Shown: piece by piece, positions 1 to 8,394 of the stretch | Position numbering within the stretch: position 1 is the first letter of the stretch | Layout: every line of letters begins with the position of its first letter | Assembly (NCBI RefSeq): GCF_042684265.1 | Contig: NZ_JBHULB010000081.1 | Span: 62,001 to 126,000, forward strand | Length of the DNA stretch: 64,000 nucleotides | DNA from: Croceitalea marina | GTDB taxonomy: Bacteria > Bacteroidota > Bacteroidia > Flavobacteriales > Flavobacteriaceae | Direction: 5' to 3' | Notes under the pieces: generated by a model | The model's database searches: none | What the model saw: the letters and a program-made list of their open reading frames with translations, nothing else | Told to the model about the DNA's origin: nothing | Position numbers and translations under genes: made by a program

Positions 1-30
1 AACAAAAAATATGAACAGAATTATTTTTTT

Positions 31-71
31 CATCTAACGTAATTTGCCGTAAAAAAACAGAAAGTTAGATG
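31..71. repeat. 8-bp inverted repeat downstream of AraC-type gene
   Basis: CATCTAAC at 31-38 is the exact reverse complement of GTTAGATG at 64-71, with a 25-nt spacer. It lies just past the stop of the minus-strand regulator at 90. Neither side carries a clear T-run in the right direction, so it is only a weak terminator candidate. Confidence 0.3.
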
Positions 72-89
72 CTCTAAGGAATTGTTTAA

Positions 90-1151
90 TTAATCAATAC
101 TCATTTGTCTTTTAAATTGACCAGGGGTTTTGCCTGTATTTTTTTTAAAATGAAAATAAAATGCAGCCTTAGTGTTGAAACCTGCATCATAACCTAAGGC
201 TTCAAAGGTTATTTTTAAATCTTTCTTTGCGATTATTTCTCTTTTTACATATTCTACCCGTTTTGTATTGATTATATCATAAAATGTGGTCTGCATTTGG
301 ACATTTATAACTTGGGATAAATGATGCTTAGGAACGTTCAATTTTTTGGAAAGATGCGACATAGAAAAATTTGGATTGGTATATTCCTCTGTTTTAATGA
401 AAAACAATTCTATATCATGCTTTATTTTAGACAGTTTTTCATTGTTGAGTGGACTATGCTTATAACTACTTGCCTTATGAGGTTTGCTCTCTTGGGTGAT
501 TTCTTGATTAAACACAATTCCTAGTTTTAATCCATAATACCCCATAATTGTGATCATTATAACATAGATAATCATGTCAAAATTATTGTTGAGATTCCAT
601 TCAAATATTTGATTTGCAGCTACAAATAATAAGCTAGCGATAAATGAGAAAAGGAGTAGAAAGGCTAAAGTTTTTATCCAATTCATTTCTAAAACAATAT
701 TATTGGAGCTTTCATTTCTTAGTAAATTATTTCTTCTTGAAAGCCAAAAAATTGAATATATAGGATATGATAAAATGGAAATTAGTTTAATAATCAATAG
801 TATATTTTCCCATACTATTCGTTGATTTTCATAGAATACGAATCCAGAAATCAATATTATTAGAAAAGGCAATAAATGGTAAATAAAAAAGGTCTTAGCC
901 CTTGAATCAAATATTTTTAATGCATACACCCATAAAATTGGCCCATGAAGCAAGACAATAGTCTTTGCAATTACTTCCGTAAAAGAATTATGAAATTCAA
1001 ATTCTGCAAACAAAAGTATTGTTAAGTGAATTCCAAATACAGATAACCATAGAATTAATATTCTATCCACGGTTTTTTTTGGGAATTTTTGAAGATTTAG
1101 TAATAGGAATATAGCGTCCTGTATCAGCCCTATTATTAAAATGCTTTGCAT
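90..1151 (-). CDS. AraC-type transcriptional regulator with membrane N-terminus
   Basis: 353 aa. The first ~215 residues form about six or seven hydrophobic segments, and the C-terminal ~105 residues (about 245-350) are a two-helix-turn-helix AraC DNA-binding domain. The last part shows the family pattern GYDAGFNTKAAFYFHFKK followed by GKTPGQFK. This membrane-sensor-plus-AraC architecture is common in Flavobacteriia and is thought to link an envelope signal directly to transcription. No ligand can be deduced. It is the first of three such regulators in the leftmost 6 kb, and the adjacent hydrolase and TlpA-like genes are plausible but unproven targets. Family assignment is firm; function is open. 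Confidence 0.88.
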   Translation of the reverse strand: MQSILIIGLIQDAIFLLLNLQKFPKKTVDRILILWLSVFGIHLTILLFAEFEFHNSFTEVIAKTIVLLHGPILWVYALKIFDSRAKTFFIYHLLPFLIILISGFVFYENQRIVWENILLIIKLISILSYPIYSIFWLSRRNNLLRNESSNNIVLEMNWIKTLAFLLLFSFIASLLFVAANQIFEWNLNNNFDMIIYVIMITIMGYYGLKLGIVFNQEITQESKPHKASSYKHSPLNNEKLSKIKHDIELFFIKTEEYTNPNFSMSHLSKKLNVPKHHLSQVINVQMQTTFYDIINTKRVEYVKREIIAKKDLKITFEALGYDAGFNTKAAFYFHFKKNTGKTPGQFKRQMSID

Positions 1152-1223
1152 ATACTCAAGTTTTTACTCCTAAGTTATGCAAATAAACATTTAAACCTAA
1201 GACTATGATTTTACAGTCACAGA

Positions 1224-2642
1224 CTATTCTTGTATAACAAGATTAAATTCTTGAACACCTGTTTTTAATATCTTTTTAAGATGCGCTTCTTCACTATTTT
1301 TTAAATTTTGATCCAAAAAAGCAACTATAATGTTATTTAAGTATTCATATGACTTCTTTGAGTCTATATTGCCTCCTATATCCAAATACTTACTGAGTGG
1401 AGAGATTAATGGATATTCTATGAAATTGGAATGTTTGGTTTTTGGGAATGTGATTACATAGCTTGCCTCTGGAGCAGAATTTAACACTTTCATGGATCTT
1501 TTTTGAATAAGTTTTTTTGGTGCTTCAACGGTTTCTCTTGTGATACCCCAAGCATTGATTTGAGCATCGGTAAATGTTAAAGGTTGACTAAAAATTGCTA
1601 GTATCGGAGACTTGGAAATATCGGTTTCCAGCATTCCTCTTGGTGTACCATCTAAATTAATAGCTGCTTTAATATTATCGAGTTTATGACTTCCAAGAGT
1701 GGCCATTGTACCACCAGCAGAGAAGCCCATGAGTCCAATATTTTCAAAATCGATATTTTTTGAAAGCTGTTTATCAGTTAGATATTCTTTTACAAAACTA
1801 ACATCGTTGAGCCACTGATTAGCTATAATGGTTTTAACGCTGTCTATTTTTTCAATTGGGTCTCCAAGTTGAGATAATGCCATATAGCCAACAACTTCTT
1901 TATTAGATAGTATTGCAAAGTCACTGCTGTAACTATGGTTTATGGCAACAACAACGTATCCCTTGCTTGCAATATTCATCAATCTACCTGAGGCTTCATT
2001 ATAATTATTAGTAAGTCCATGAGAATAAAAAATTAGTGGGAATAAATCATTTTCAAATTGCGGAGCATTCTCCATAGCGTCAATTGTAAATAATTTGAGG
2101 TAATCAAGAAGAAATGAAGGCCATCCCAGTTTCTTTTGATAGGTATGGCGTATTACTTCAAAATTTGGAATATAAGGATAAGTCTCTTTATGATTAAGAG
2201 GTGTCGGATAATACACTCGAATAGATAACTCCCTAAAGTCATCTGGTTTTTCTGTTAATATTTCTGCACGTTTCTTATCTATTAATTGATAACTTTTGAT
2301 TCCTACAGGGTACTTGCTGTTGAGATTTTTAAATTGTAAAACTGGAAGTGAAAAACTTAAAAAAATAGATAGACTTACTAAAAAAAGGAGAATTGTATTT
2401 CGAACTATGGATAAAGTTTTTTTAATCTTTCTTCTATAAAAATAGATTAATATTAAACTAAACATTACTAAATAAGAAGGAATCATTTGCCATCTATAAC
2501 CCTCTATTAATAAGTGGAATATAAAAAGGAGTAAAGTAAAAAGTAGAAACCACTTTCTACTTTTTTGATTGAATATCCTAACAAACAGTCCTATGAAATG
2601 AATGCTTAGTAATGCTACCAATATGATTTCTAATAACCTCAA
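1224..2642 (-). CDS. membrane-anchored alpha/beta hydrolase (PAF-acetylhydrolase/dienelactone-hydrolase type)
   Basis: 472 aa. Four hydrophobic segments lie in residues 1-105, followed by an alpha/beta hydrolase domain. An oxyanion-type HG occurs in FYSHGLTNN (about 205-213). The nucleophile elbow is GFSAGG with Ser308, the likely acid is Asp331 in INLDG, and the likely base is His404 in KTKHSNF. The layout resembles platelet-activating-factor acetylhydrolase-like and chlorophyllase-like hydrolases, whose substrates are esters or lipids. The catalytic domain probably faces the periplasm, but topology is inferred. It sits between two AraC-type genes on the same strand with gaps of about 70-80 nt, so one of them may regulate it. 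The fold and triad are convincing; the substrate is unknown. Confidence 0.8.
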   Translation of the reverse strand: MRLLEIILVALLSIHFIGLFVRIFNQKSRKWFLLFTLLLFIFHLLIEGYRWQMIPSYLVMFSLILIYFYRRKIKKTLSIVRNTILLFLVSLSIFLSFSLPVLQFKNLNSKYPVGIKSYQLIDKKRAEILTEKPDDFRELSIRVYYPTPLNHKETYPYIPNFEVIRHTYQKKLGWPSFLLDYLKLFTIDAMENAPQFENDLFPLIFYSHGLTNNYNEASGRLMNIASKGYVVVAINHSYSSDFAILSNKEVVGYMALSQLGDPIEKIDSVKTIIANQWLNDVSFVKEYLTDKQLSKNIDFENIGLMGFSAGGTMATLGSHKLDNIKAAINLDGTPRGMLETDISKSPILAIFSQPLTFTDAQINAWGITRETVEAPKKLIQKRSMKVLNSAPEASYVITFPKTKHSNFIEYPLISPLSKYLDIGGNIDSKKSYEYLNNIIVAFLDQNLKNSEEAHLKKILKTGVQEFNLVIQE

Positions 2643-2720
2643 ATCGCCTTAATTTTAAAATCCAAAATTAAAGCAAACGAAAATCATCTCACTAAAATTG
2701 AAATGAAATATGATGTCAAT

Positions 2721-3818
2721 TTACAAATTGACTTGTTTTTTGATTCTATACTTTGCAGGACTTATACCCTCATTTTCTTTAAAAGCTCGCTGAAACGTTG
2801 ATAAAGAACTAAAACCAGAATCTTGAGCTATCTTTTCCAAAGTATATTGTTCATAATTGGGTGAGGCAATTAATCGTTTTGCGTGGGTAACTCTAAATGA
2901 ATTTATGTATTTAGTAAAAGATACACCTTTTACATCATTTATTGCATTGGATAAATATTGTCTATTGGTATTTAGTCTTTTTGATAGGGTATCAAGGTTT
3001 TCATTGTGGTTTAAAAACAATTTATTATCGTTTAACTCTTCTTCCAATACTGAAATCAGTACCAAAGATCTTGAAATTTCCATTTTAGTCTTACCATCTA
3101 TTGTGGTTGTAACTACATCGTCAATACGTAAAGCTCTATAGGCCATAATAAATAAGAGTGCTGCAATGGTCAATGGCATCCATAAAATTGTTTCAGCATT
3201 ATATGAAGTCCAAAATCGAATTAGATTTATAGCATAAACTATGAATATTCCAGATATGACTAGTAAGGCAGGTTTTAAATCTGTTTTAAGTGGAAGAATA
3301 TTCTGCTTTTTATTCGACTTAAATGCTCTTGTTAGCAGAAATATTGCCGCTAATAAATAAAAAAAAATATGAGCATTAAACAGGATATTAATTTCTAAAT
3401 CACGAACCGCTTTGTAATTTTCATACATAGCGTCTAAAATATTTTTTTTATAGGTGCTTGATCTTAGATAAAGAGGAAAAATTCTAAAAACAAAAAAAAT
3501 GAATGGTACTATATGTAAAAGATGAATCCAACGGAGCCTAAACTTTTTTACTAAAACACTAAGCGAATAGAATAGGATAAGAGGACCATACAATAAAACA
3601 AATGGGTCTTTTACAGCAAAAAAATGTGGGTAATTGTAATATTCTTTAGTGTAAGTTAAAACAGAATCAGTTATATGAATACATAAAAGCAATATTAAAA
3701 AACCTAAAAAAAGTTTCGAGAGATTTACACTACTATTTTTTTTTGGTATAAGAAGATTTGAACTTAGAAATAATCCTTGAACGATACCTATAATAGCTAC
3801 AATGGGGATTAATTTCAT
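2721..3818 (-). CDS. AraC-type transcriptional regulator with membrane N-terminus
   Basis: 365 aa. About seven hydrophobic segments fill residues 1-228 and an AraC DNA-binding domain occupies about 255-360. The second recognition region reads DSGFSSLSTFQRAFKENEG, followed by the conserved SPAKYR. The membrane part contains YGPLILFY, a motif shared by this regulator class. It is a different protein from the regulators at 90 and 5152, with only family-level similarity, so the cluster is not a recent tandem duplication. It lies 78 nt upstream, in transcription order, of the alpha/beta hydrolase gene and could be cotranscribed with it. The signal sensed is unknown. Confidence 0.88.
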   Translation of the reverse strand: MKLIPIVAIIGIVQGLFLSSNLLIPKKNSSVNLSKLFLGFLILLLCIHITDSVLTYTKEYYNYPHFFAVKDPFVLLYGPLILFYSLSVLVKKFRLRWIHLLHIVPFIFFVFRIFPLYLRSSTYKKNILDAMYENYKAVRDLEINILFNAHIFFYLLAAIFLLTRAFKSNKKQNILPLKTDLKPALLVISGIFIVYAINLIRFWTSYNAETILWMPLTIAALLFIMAYRALRIDDVVTTTIDGKTKMEISRSLVLISVLEEELNDNKLFLNHNENLDTLSKRLNTNRQYLSNAINDVKGVSFTKYINSFRVTHAKRLIASPNYEQYTLEKIAQDSGFSSLSTFQRAFKENEGISPAKYRIKKQVNL

Positions 3819-3956
3819 TTAGATATTTTGGATTGTTTTATCTTATCTCAAAATACAATTTTTTTAATTTAAACAAAATAACTGTATACACTAAAAAAAG
3901 GTTCAAAAACTGGCGCGGGAATATACGTTATTAGATTTGCCTTATAGTTAGTATTA

Positions 3957-4790
3957 TTATTGGGAATTACTTAATAATTCAATCAATTTTATCAAATTAC
4001 CTTTTAAGTCTTCAGATTCATTGTATCCTTCATGTTTTAAACGGATGTTGTTTTCTTTGTCTAAAATTACTAGGGCTGGAACACCTGTAAACCCAAAAAG
4101 TTTATGTGCTTCATTTTTAAAATCAAAATATGCTTTGAAATTAAGGTCTCGTTTTTCAATAAATCTCTTGGCTTTTTCAGGATTATCCTTTGCAAATTCT
4201 GTACAGACCAGTAAAAATTCAATATCAGTTCTGTTTTTATATTTCTTCTTCAGTTCTTTCAGTTCTTCCATCTCTTTAATACATGGCGCGCACCATGTAC
4301 CAAAAAAATCGATTACGACTATCTTTCCTTTAAAATCATCTAGATTTATTTTCTCTTGAGTACTGATTGATTCCATTGATACTGAGGGAGCTATCTCATT
4401 TACAAGCTGGAAAAGATTATTTGTTACAAGTTTTGGGACTATTAAGTAAGAAAAAAAGAAAAATGGTAATACCCCCAAAATTGCAATTTTTTTTGAGTGA
4501 ATCCAGTTGCCAAGTAATGTAGCATAAAAAAAAATAAGAATTGATATCCACATGCTTGGTAGTTCAGGTAATATACCTAACACAAAACCGATAGAAATTG
4601 GCAGGGTCACTAAAAAAATGGACAGAAGGCTAACATTTCTTTTAGGAGTTGTCAAATAAGAATAAAAACACAGAAATATTGCAGCAATAAGAGTTATTAC
4701 TCTTAAGTCTAATGTGATAAATTTCATAATAAGAATGACTATAATTAGTAAAATCACTCCTGCAAAAAAATCAATTACGTATTTTTTCAT
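3957..4790 (-). CDS. TlpA-like membrane thiol-disulfide oxidoreductase
   Basis: 277 aa. Residues 1-120 hold about four or five hydrophobic segments. A thioredoxin fold of the TlpA/ResA group follows, with FFGTWCAPCIKEMEEL carrying the redox pair Cys167-x-x-Cys170. The cis-Pro region reads GFTGVPALVILD. Proteins of this class reduce or exchange disulfides in the periplasm, for example during cytochrome maturation or envelope protein repair. The membrane part is longer than the single anchor of classical TlpA. It stands alone between two AraC-type genes, with a decayed gene immediately upstream, which may be the rest of a once larger unit. Family is confident; partner proteins cannot be named. 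Confidence 0.82.
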   Translation of the reverse strand: MKKYVIDFFAGVILLIIVILIMKFITLDLRVITLIAAIFLCFYSYLTTPKRNVSLLSIFLVTLPISIGFVLGILPELPSMWISILIFFYATLLGNWIHSKKIAILGVLPFFFFSYLIVPKLVTNNLFQLVNEIAPSVSMESISTQEKINLDDFKGKIVVIDFFGTWCAPCIKEMEELKELKKKYKNRTDIEFLLVCTEFAKDNPEKAKRFIEKRDLNFKAYFDFKNEAHKLFGFTGVPALVILDKENNIRLKHEGYNESEDLKGNLIKLIELLSNSQ

Positions 4791-4796
4791 TCTATA

Positions 4797-5110
4797 TTAA
4801 TTTTTAATGAGTTTTAGTTTTTTATCGGTCATAGTAAAAATGTCATCTTTAATAGTTTTGTCAGATAATATAAGGTCGGATATAGTTGCTTTTGGAAGAA
4901 TGAATTCTTTAGACTCCACTTTACTTTAAACATTGTTTATACTTTTAAACTGGTCGGGGTGCACTTCTCCTTGTTTTTTAATAGAAAAACATAGAGTCCA
5001 TCAGTAGATGTCAAATATTCTTATTGAAGTTGGGCTGGCATTGGCTCCATAAAAAGATAGTAATATGCAGGTGCTATTTCTCATGTTTCAATGATTTTAA
5101 GAGACAAAAG
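4797..5110 (-). pseudogene. decayed protein-coding remnant (frameshift and internal stops)
   Basis: No intact ORF lies here, yet the minus strand reads as fairly normal protein split between frames. One frame gives PAYYYLFMEPMPAQLQ, a stop, then STDGLYVF. Another frame continues as IKKQGEVHPDQFKSINNV, meets an in-frame TAA at 4926-4928, and resumes as EFILPKATISDLIL to a final TAA at 4797. The pieces join into one plausible product if one frameshift and two stops are undone. It ends seven bases before the TlpA-like start codon. I do not recognise the ancestral family. Chance reading-frame noise in AT-rich DNA is the alternative. Confidence 0.4.
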
Positions 5111-5151
5111 AAATAGTTGTTAAGGAAGTTTCAGTAAATATAGCTGCAGGC

Positions 5152-6174
5152 TTACCTTTTTATTTTTCGAAATTCTGTAGGAGTGAAACCGATACGTTCC
5201 TTAAAAGCCTTGTTAAAAGTTACTTTATTATTAAATCCGCAATCATACATAACATTCTTGATTGCCATTTTTGAGCTTTTTGAATCTAAAAACATATTTT
5301 GAGCTTTTCGAACCCTTAAAAAATTCAAATAATCGTAAAAGTTGTTTCCTAGATGTTGATTAATAGCTTGAGAGATTTTCTTTTGGGAAAAATTTAATTC
5401 ATTAGATAGTTTTTCTAATGTGATGTTAGAATCTACAAATCTTTCGTTGTCAAGCAGGTAAGAAGTAATTTCTTTTGAAAGGATTAAACTTTCTTTTTTA
5501 TTTAAACCAGAGCCCAAGTATTTTGCCTTAAAATTCTTAAAAACTTCAGGGGCAATGATACTAAAATATACTAATGTACCTATTAGAAATGCAGCTAATA
5601 TAAATATGAGTGTGGTTGCCTTGTTGTGGTAAGTACTTTTCTCAGCTATTGAAAAGAAAAGATTAGCACCAACCGTTATTAAAAGAACTCCAAATATACC
5701 AACTAAAGACAAAAGCCACTTTCTTTCAGATAAACTAAAGATATTTTCGTTCTTAAAATAATATGCTATGCAACTAATGATAAAACCAATATTATATAGA
5801 AGTATAAGTATCGTAATTACTGTTATCTCATTAAAGGTAAAATCATTAAAGCTTCCCCAAATAAGAAACAAAAATGCGGGAAAAAAGTAAAGAATTGATT
5901 TTTTATTTGTTGAATTAGTATTCCCTTTAAAGTTTATAAAGTATAGCCATAGAGTGGGCCCATAGTTTAATGAAAAAAATGGATTTAAATTGATTGGAAT
6001 GGATACTTGTGAAAATTCTAAAAAATAAATGTTCAGAAAATGAAGTACAAAATTTAAAACAAAAATTATTAGCAACTTTTTCCCGTAATTTTTCCCGGGT
6101 AAACTTATGAGTGCCAAAAGAAAAATAGCTGCTAATGTAATTACAATCCAAATTATTAATTGATTAACATTCAT
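5152..6174 (-). CDS. AraC-type transcriptional regulator with membrane N-terminus
   Basis: 340 aa. Seven hydrophobic segments lie in residues 1-210 and an AraC domain at about 235-338 ends with DCGFNNKVTFNKAFKERIG and TPTEFR. Architecture matches the two regulators downstream, including a YGPTLWLYF segment in the membrane half. It is the last gene before a 385-nt gap that separates this group from the alginate locus, so it is not obviously part of alginate control. The target genes and signal are unknown. Confidence 0.87.
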   Translation of the reverse strand: MNVNQLIIWIVITLAAIFLLALISLPGKNYGKKLLIIFVLNFVLHFLNIYFLEFSQVSIPINLNPFFSLNYGPTLWLYFINFKGNTNSTNKKSILYFFPAFLFLIWGSFNDFTFNEITVITILILLYNIGFIISCIAYYFKNENIFSLSERKWLLSLVGIFGVLLITVGANLFFSIAEKSTYHNKATTLIFILAAFLIGTLVYFSIIAPEVFKNFKAKYLGSGLNKKESLILSKEITSYLLDNERFVDSNITLEKLSNELNFSQKKISQAINQHLGNNFYDYLNFLRVRKAQNMFLDSKSSKMAIKNVMYDCGFNNKVTFNKAFKERIGFTPTEFRKIKR

Positions 6175-6559
6175 GCCATAAAAAACTTCCGAGAAGTTAA
6201 AAATACAACTTAGTTCTATTTTTTAAATTTTAAAAAAATTGTGAAGTATAAATTAAAATCAGAAACGGCAATAAAAGGTTAACCTGGAAGCAGATTTACT
6301 TTGTCACTAGATTTTTATTTACTTATTAGATTAACCCGATAGGATTTGATTTTGATTGGTGAATTTATTATTTTTATAATATAAAGTATTACATCATTTG
6401 TGTCTATTTAGTTTAAAAATTGCAATACGGTGTGCAGCTTTAAATTGGCATGGTAAAATATTGAAAATCAATGTGGTAAGATGGGTAATCTCAGTCTGCT
6501 ACCCCGACAAAAGTCAGGTCATTTTTGAATTGGCTTTTTTATTTAGAAAGTAGTTCTAT
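6175..6559. other. 385-nt intergenic region, no gene seen
   Basis: AT-rich DNA lies between the AraC-type start at 6174 and the RraA-like stop at 6560. It must hold the promoter of the former. A small hairpin, CCCGAC (6503-6508) with GTCAGG (6513-6518), six pairs when read on the minus strand including one G-U, lies just past the RraA-like gene and may mark the end of its transcript. No RNA gene or repeat was recognised. Confidence 0.4.
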
Positions 6560-7276
6560 TTAATTTTTTTTCTTCCTCCAATTCTCAAACTCAATACTAA
6601 TTTTTTCATCCGTAAGAGGGTAAAGACCGATAATCTTCTCTCCTTTTTGAACCTTCTCTATCACAAATTCTTCATACAGGGTCATTTGTAAGCATTCATC
6701 TGCTACTTCATCCGAGATGTTCGCTGGAATAACCATTACCCCATCATCATCGCCAACTATAATGTCTCCTGGGAAAACAGCAACATCCCCGCAGCCAATA
6801 GGATCATTTATTGCAATCGCCTGATGTAGTGTTAAATTCGTTGGAGCAGAAGGTTTGCTATGAAACGAGGGCATATCCAAATCTGCAATTTCGGCCGAAT
6901 CCCGAAAACCTCCATCGGTCACCATACCAACAGCGCCTTTTACCATCAATCTTGTTGCCAAAATTGAACCTGCAGAAGCCGCTCTTGCATCTTTTCTGCT
7001 ATCAATGACCAAGACAGCACCTTCAGGACATTCTTCAACGGCAACCCGTTGCAAATGTTTAGGGTCTTTAAAAACGGTGATTGGATTCAAATCTTCTCGA
7101 GCGGGAATATAACGCAGGGTATAAGCTTCCCCAACCATGATTGGTTTGCCTAATTTCAGAGGTTTTACGTTTTGAATAAATTGATTTTTAAGTCCTTTTT
7201 TAAAGAGACAAGTGGCGATGGTTGCTGTGCTGACTTTTTTTAACTTGTCTTTTGTAGATTTTGACACTTTTGTCAT
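6560..7276 (-). CDS. RraA-like / HMG-aldolase family protein
   Basis: 238 aa. It belongs to the RraA-like superfamily (formerly annotated as dimethylmenaquinone methyltransferase), which includes divalent-metal-dependent 4-hydroxy-4-methyl-2-oxoglutarate and oxaloacetate-type aldolases. The conserved GAVGMVTDGGFRDSAEI places the Arg125-Asp126 pair expected for substrate and metal contact, and GDIIVGDDDGVMVIP is the second family signature. It lies 15 nt downstream of the Tat-exported TIM-barrel gene and is almost certainly cotranscribed. The promoter is shared divergently with the alginate lyase gene at 8395, next to the GntR-type operator. This suggests a side role in uronate or 2-oxo-acid metabolism, which is inference. 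Confidence 0.78.
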   Translation of the reverse strand: MTKVSKSTKDKLKKVSTATIATCLFKKGLKNQFIQNVKPLKLGKPIMVGEAYTLRYIPAREDLNPITVFKDPKHLQRVAVEECPEGAVLVIDSRKDARAASAGSILATRLMVKGAVGMVTDGGFRDSAEIADLDMPSFHSKPSAPTNLTLHQAIAINDPIGCGDVAVFPGDIIVGDDDGVMVIPANISDEVADECLQMTLYEEFVIEKVQKGEKIIGLYPLTDEKISIEFENWRKKKN

Positions 7277-7291
7277 AAAAATTGATTTAAG

Positions 7292-8260
7292 TTATTCTGC
7301 TTCTTCCCACACTGCCCTCAGAAAAGTTAAGTCCTTCTTCATTTTTGAAAAAACCTCTTTTTTATCCATAGTTATTTCCGTGGCCCCATGTTCAGCGCCT
7401 CCCAAGTCATATTCTAAATGAAGCGAAACAGGAACATTGATTCCATACTCTTTAAGCAATGAGAAGTATCTTTTAAAGTTGACCATACCTTCTCCTAAGG
7501 GTGTGTTTATAGGTTTCCATTTGCCATCCACTATTCCCCATTTAAAATCTTTGATTACAATTGATTTAATGAAGGGTTTAATTCGTTTTAGACCTAACTC
7601 CCAACTACTTCCTCCCTCGACAACAGCATGCCTAATGTCATATTGTACGCCGATATATCGATTGTTGGTAGTCTCCAGAATAGGGGGTAGGTCCCAAATA
7701 GGCGCACCCACATGATTTCCTGCATGGTTTTGATAACAACCGATTAAGTCGAGGGTTTCATTAACGTCCTCTAATTTTTTGGCTTGCTGTCCAAAATTGG
7801 ATTGACTTTCCGTTATCGCCTTGTCTTCGGGATATTTTAACCACCCAGTACGGTAATAGGTAAAACCTAAATTGCTTGCAGTTTCTAAAACCTTTTTCTG
7901 TTCTGTTTGGGTAATATCCCAAACGTTAGTGGTCATCATTTTAGGTTCAAGGCCACTATTTTCCATAGCTGTAACGGCCTTCGGCAAATCTTCACTTACC
8001 CTCTCCGGTAATACGTGACCTTTTGGTCTCACGGTCAAATCTAAACCATTGAACCCCATTTCGGCGGCCGCTTCCGACATTGCGTTAAAATCAAGAAATT
8101 GTAAGTGTTTTGAAAATAAGTGTACTTCAATGGTTTCGCTATGTTCTTGAATCGCGTTGACAAGGGTATTTTGAAATTTCATAAAGGGTAAACTTCCTGC
8201 TGCAGCGGCTGACAACTTGGTAAACTTCCTTCTTGATATTCCTTTTTTCGATATATTCAT
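7292..8260 (-). CDS. sugar phosphate isomerase/epimerase-like TIM-barrel protein with Tat signal
   Basis: 322 aa. The N-terminus carries a twin-arginine export signal (SRRKFTK at about 9-15, then an Ala-rich stretch). The rest matches the xylose-isomerase-like/AP-endonuclease-2 TIM barrel, with metal-site-like acids and histidines in QNHAGNHVGA, QYDIRHAVVEGG, VIKDFKW and SLHLEYDLGG. Such exported barrels are common in Bacteroidota sugar loci as putative isomerases or epimerases, few of them characterised. It heads the short minus-strand operon with the RraA-like gene and faces the PL6 gene across a 134-nt intergenic region containing the operator. An alginate- or uronate-related role is suggested by that context only. 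Confidence 0.78.
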   Translation of the reverse strand: MNISKKGISRRKFTKLSAAAAGSLPFMKFQNTLVNAIQEHSETIEVHLFSKHLQFLDFNAMSEAAAEMGFNGLDLTVRPKGHVLPERVSEDLPKAVTAMENSGLEPKMMTTNVWDITQTEQKKVLETASNLGFTYYRTGWLKYPEDKAITESQSNFGQQAKKLEDVNETLDLIGCYQNHAGNHVGAPIWDLPPILETTNNRYIGVQYDIRHAVVEGGSSWELGLKRIKPFIKSIVIKDFKWGIVDGKWKPINTPLGEGMVNFKRYFSLLKEYGINVPVSLHLEYDLGGAEHGATEITMDKKEVFSKMKKDLTFLRAVWEEAE

Positions 8261-8305
8261 TTTTGAAAATGAAATGTTATTAATTAATAGAAATTAGGTT
8301 AAAAA

Positions 8306-8336
8306 TTTGCGAGTCTTACAAATATATCTATTTTTG
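8306..8336 (+). promoter_or_regulatory. predicted promoter of PL6/PL7/PL17 operon
   Basis: TATTTTTG at 8329-8336 matches the Bacteroidota -7 consensus TAnnTTTG, and TTTG at 8306-8309 lies 19 nt upstream, the expected -33 spacing. The start codon of the PL6 gene follows 58 nt after the -7 box. The last three bases overlap the palindromic operator, so repressor binding would block the polymerase. Confidence 0.65.
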
Positions 8337-8359
8337 GTAAACCAAATTGGTTAACCAAT
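8334..8359. promoter_or_regulatory. GntR/FadR-type operator, two abutting palindromes
   Basis: TTGGTAAACCAA (8334-8345) is followed directly by the perfect 14-bp palindrome ATTGGTTAACCAAT (8346-8359). FadR-subfamily hexuronate regulators such as UxuR/ExuR bind TTGGTnnACCAA-type sites, and the locus encodes such a regulator at 25467. The site lies between divergent genes and could control both the lyase operon and the minus-strand TIM-barrel/RraA pair. Confidence 0.7.
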
Positions 8360-8394
8360 TTTGAAATGACAGGCTATCTTCTGATATTATCAAT

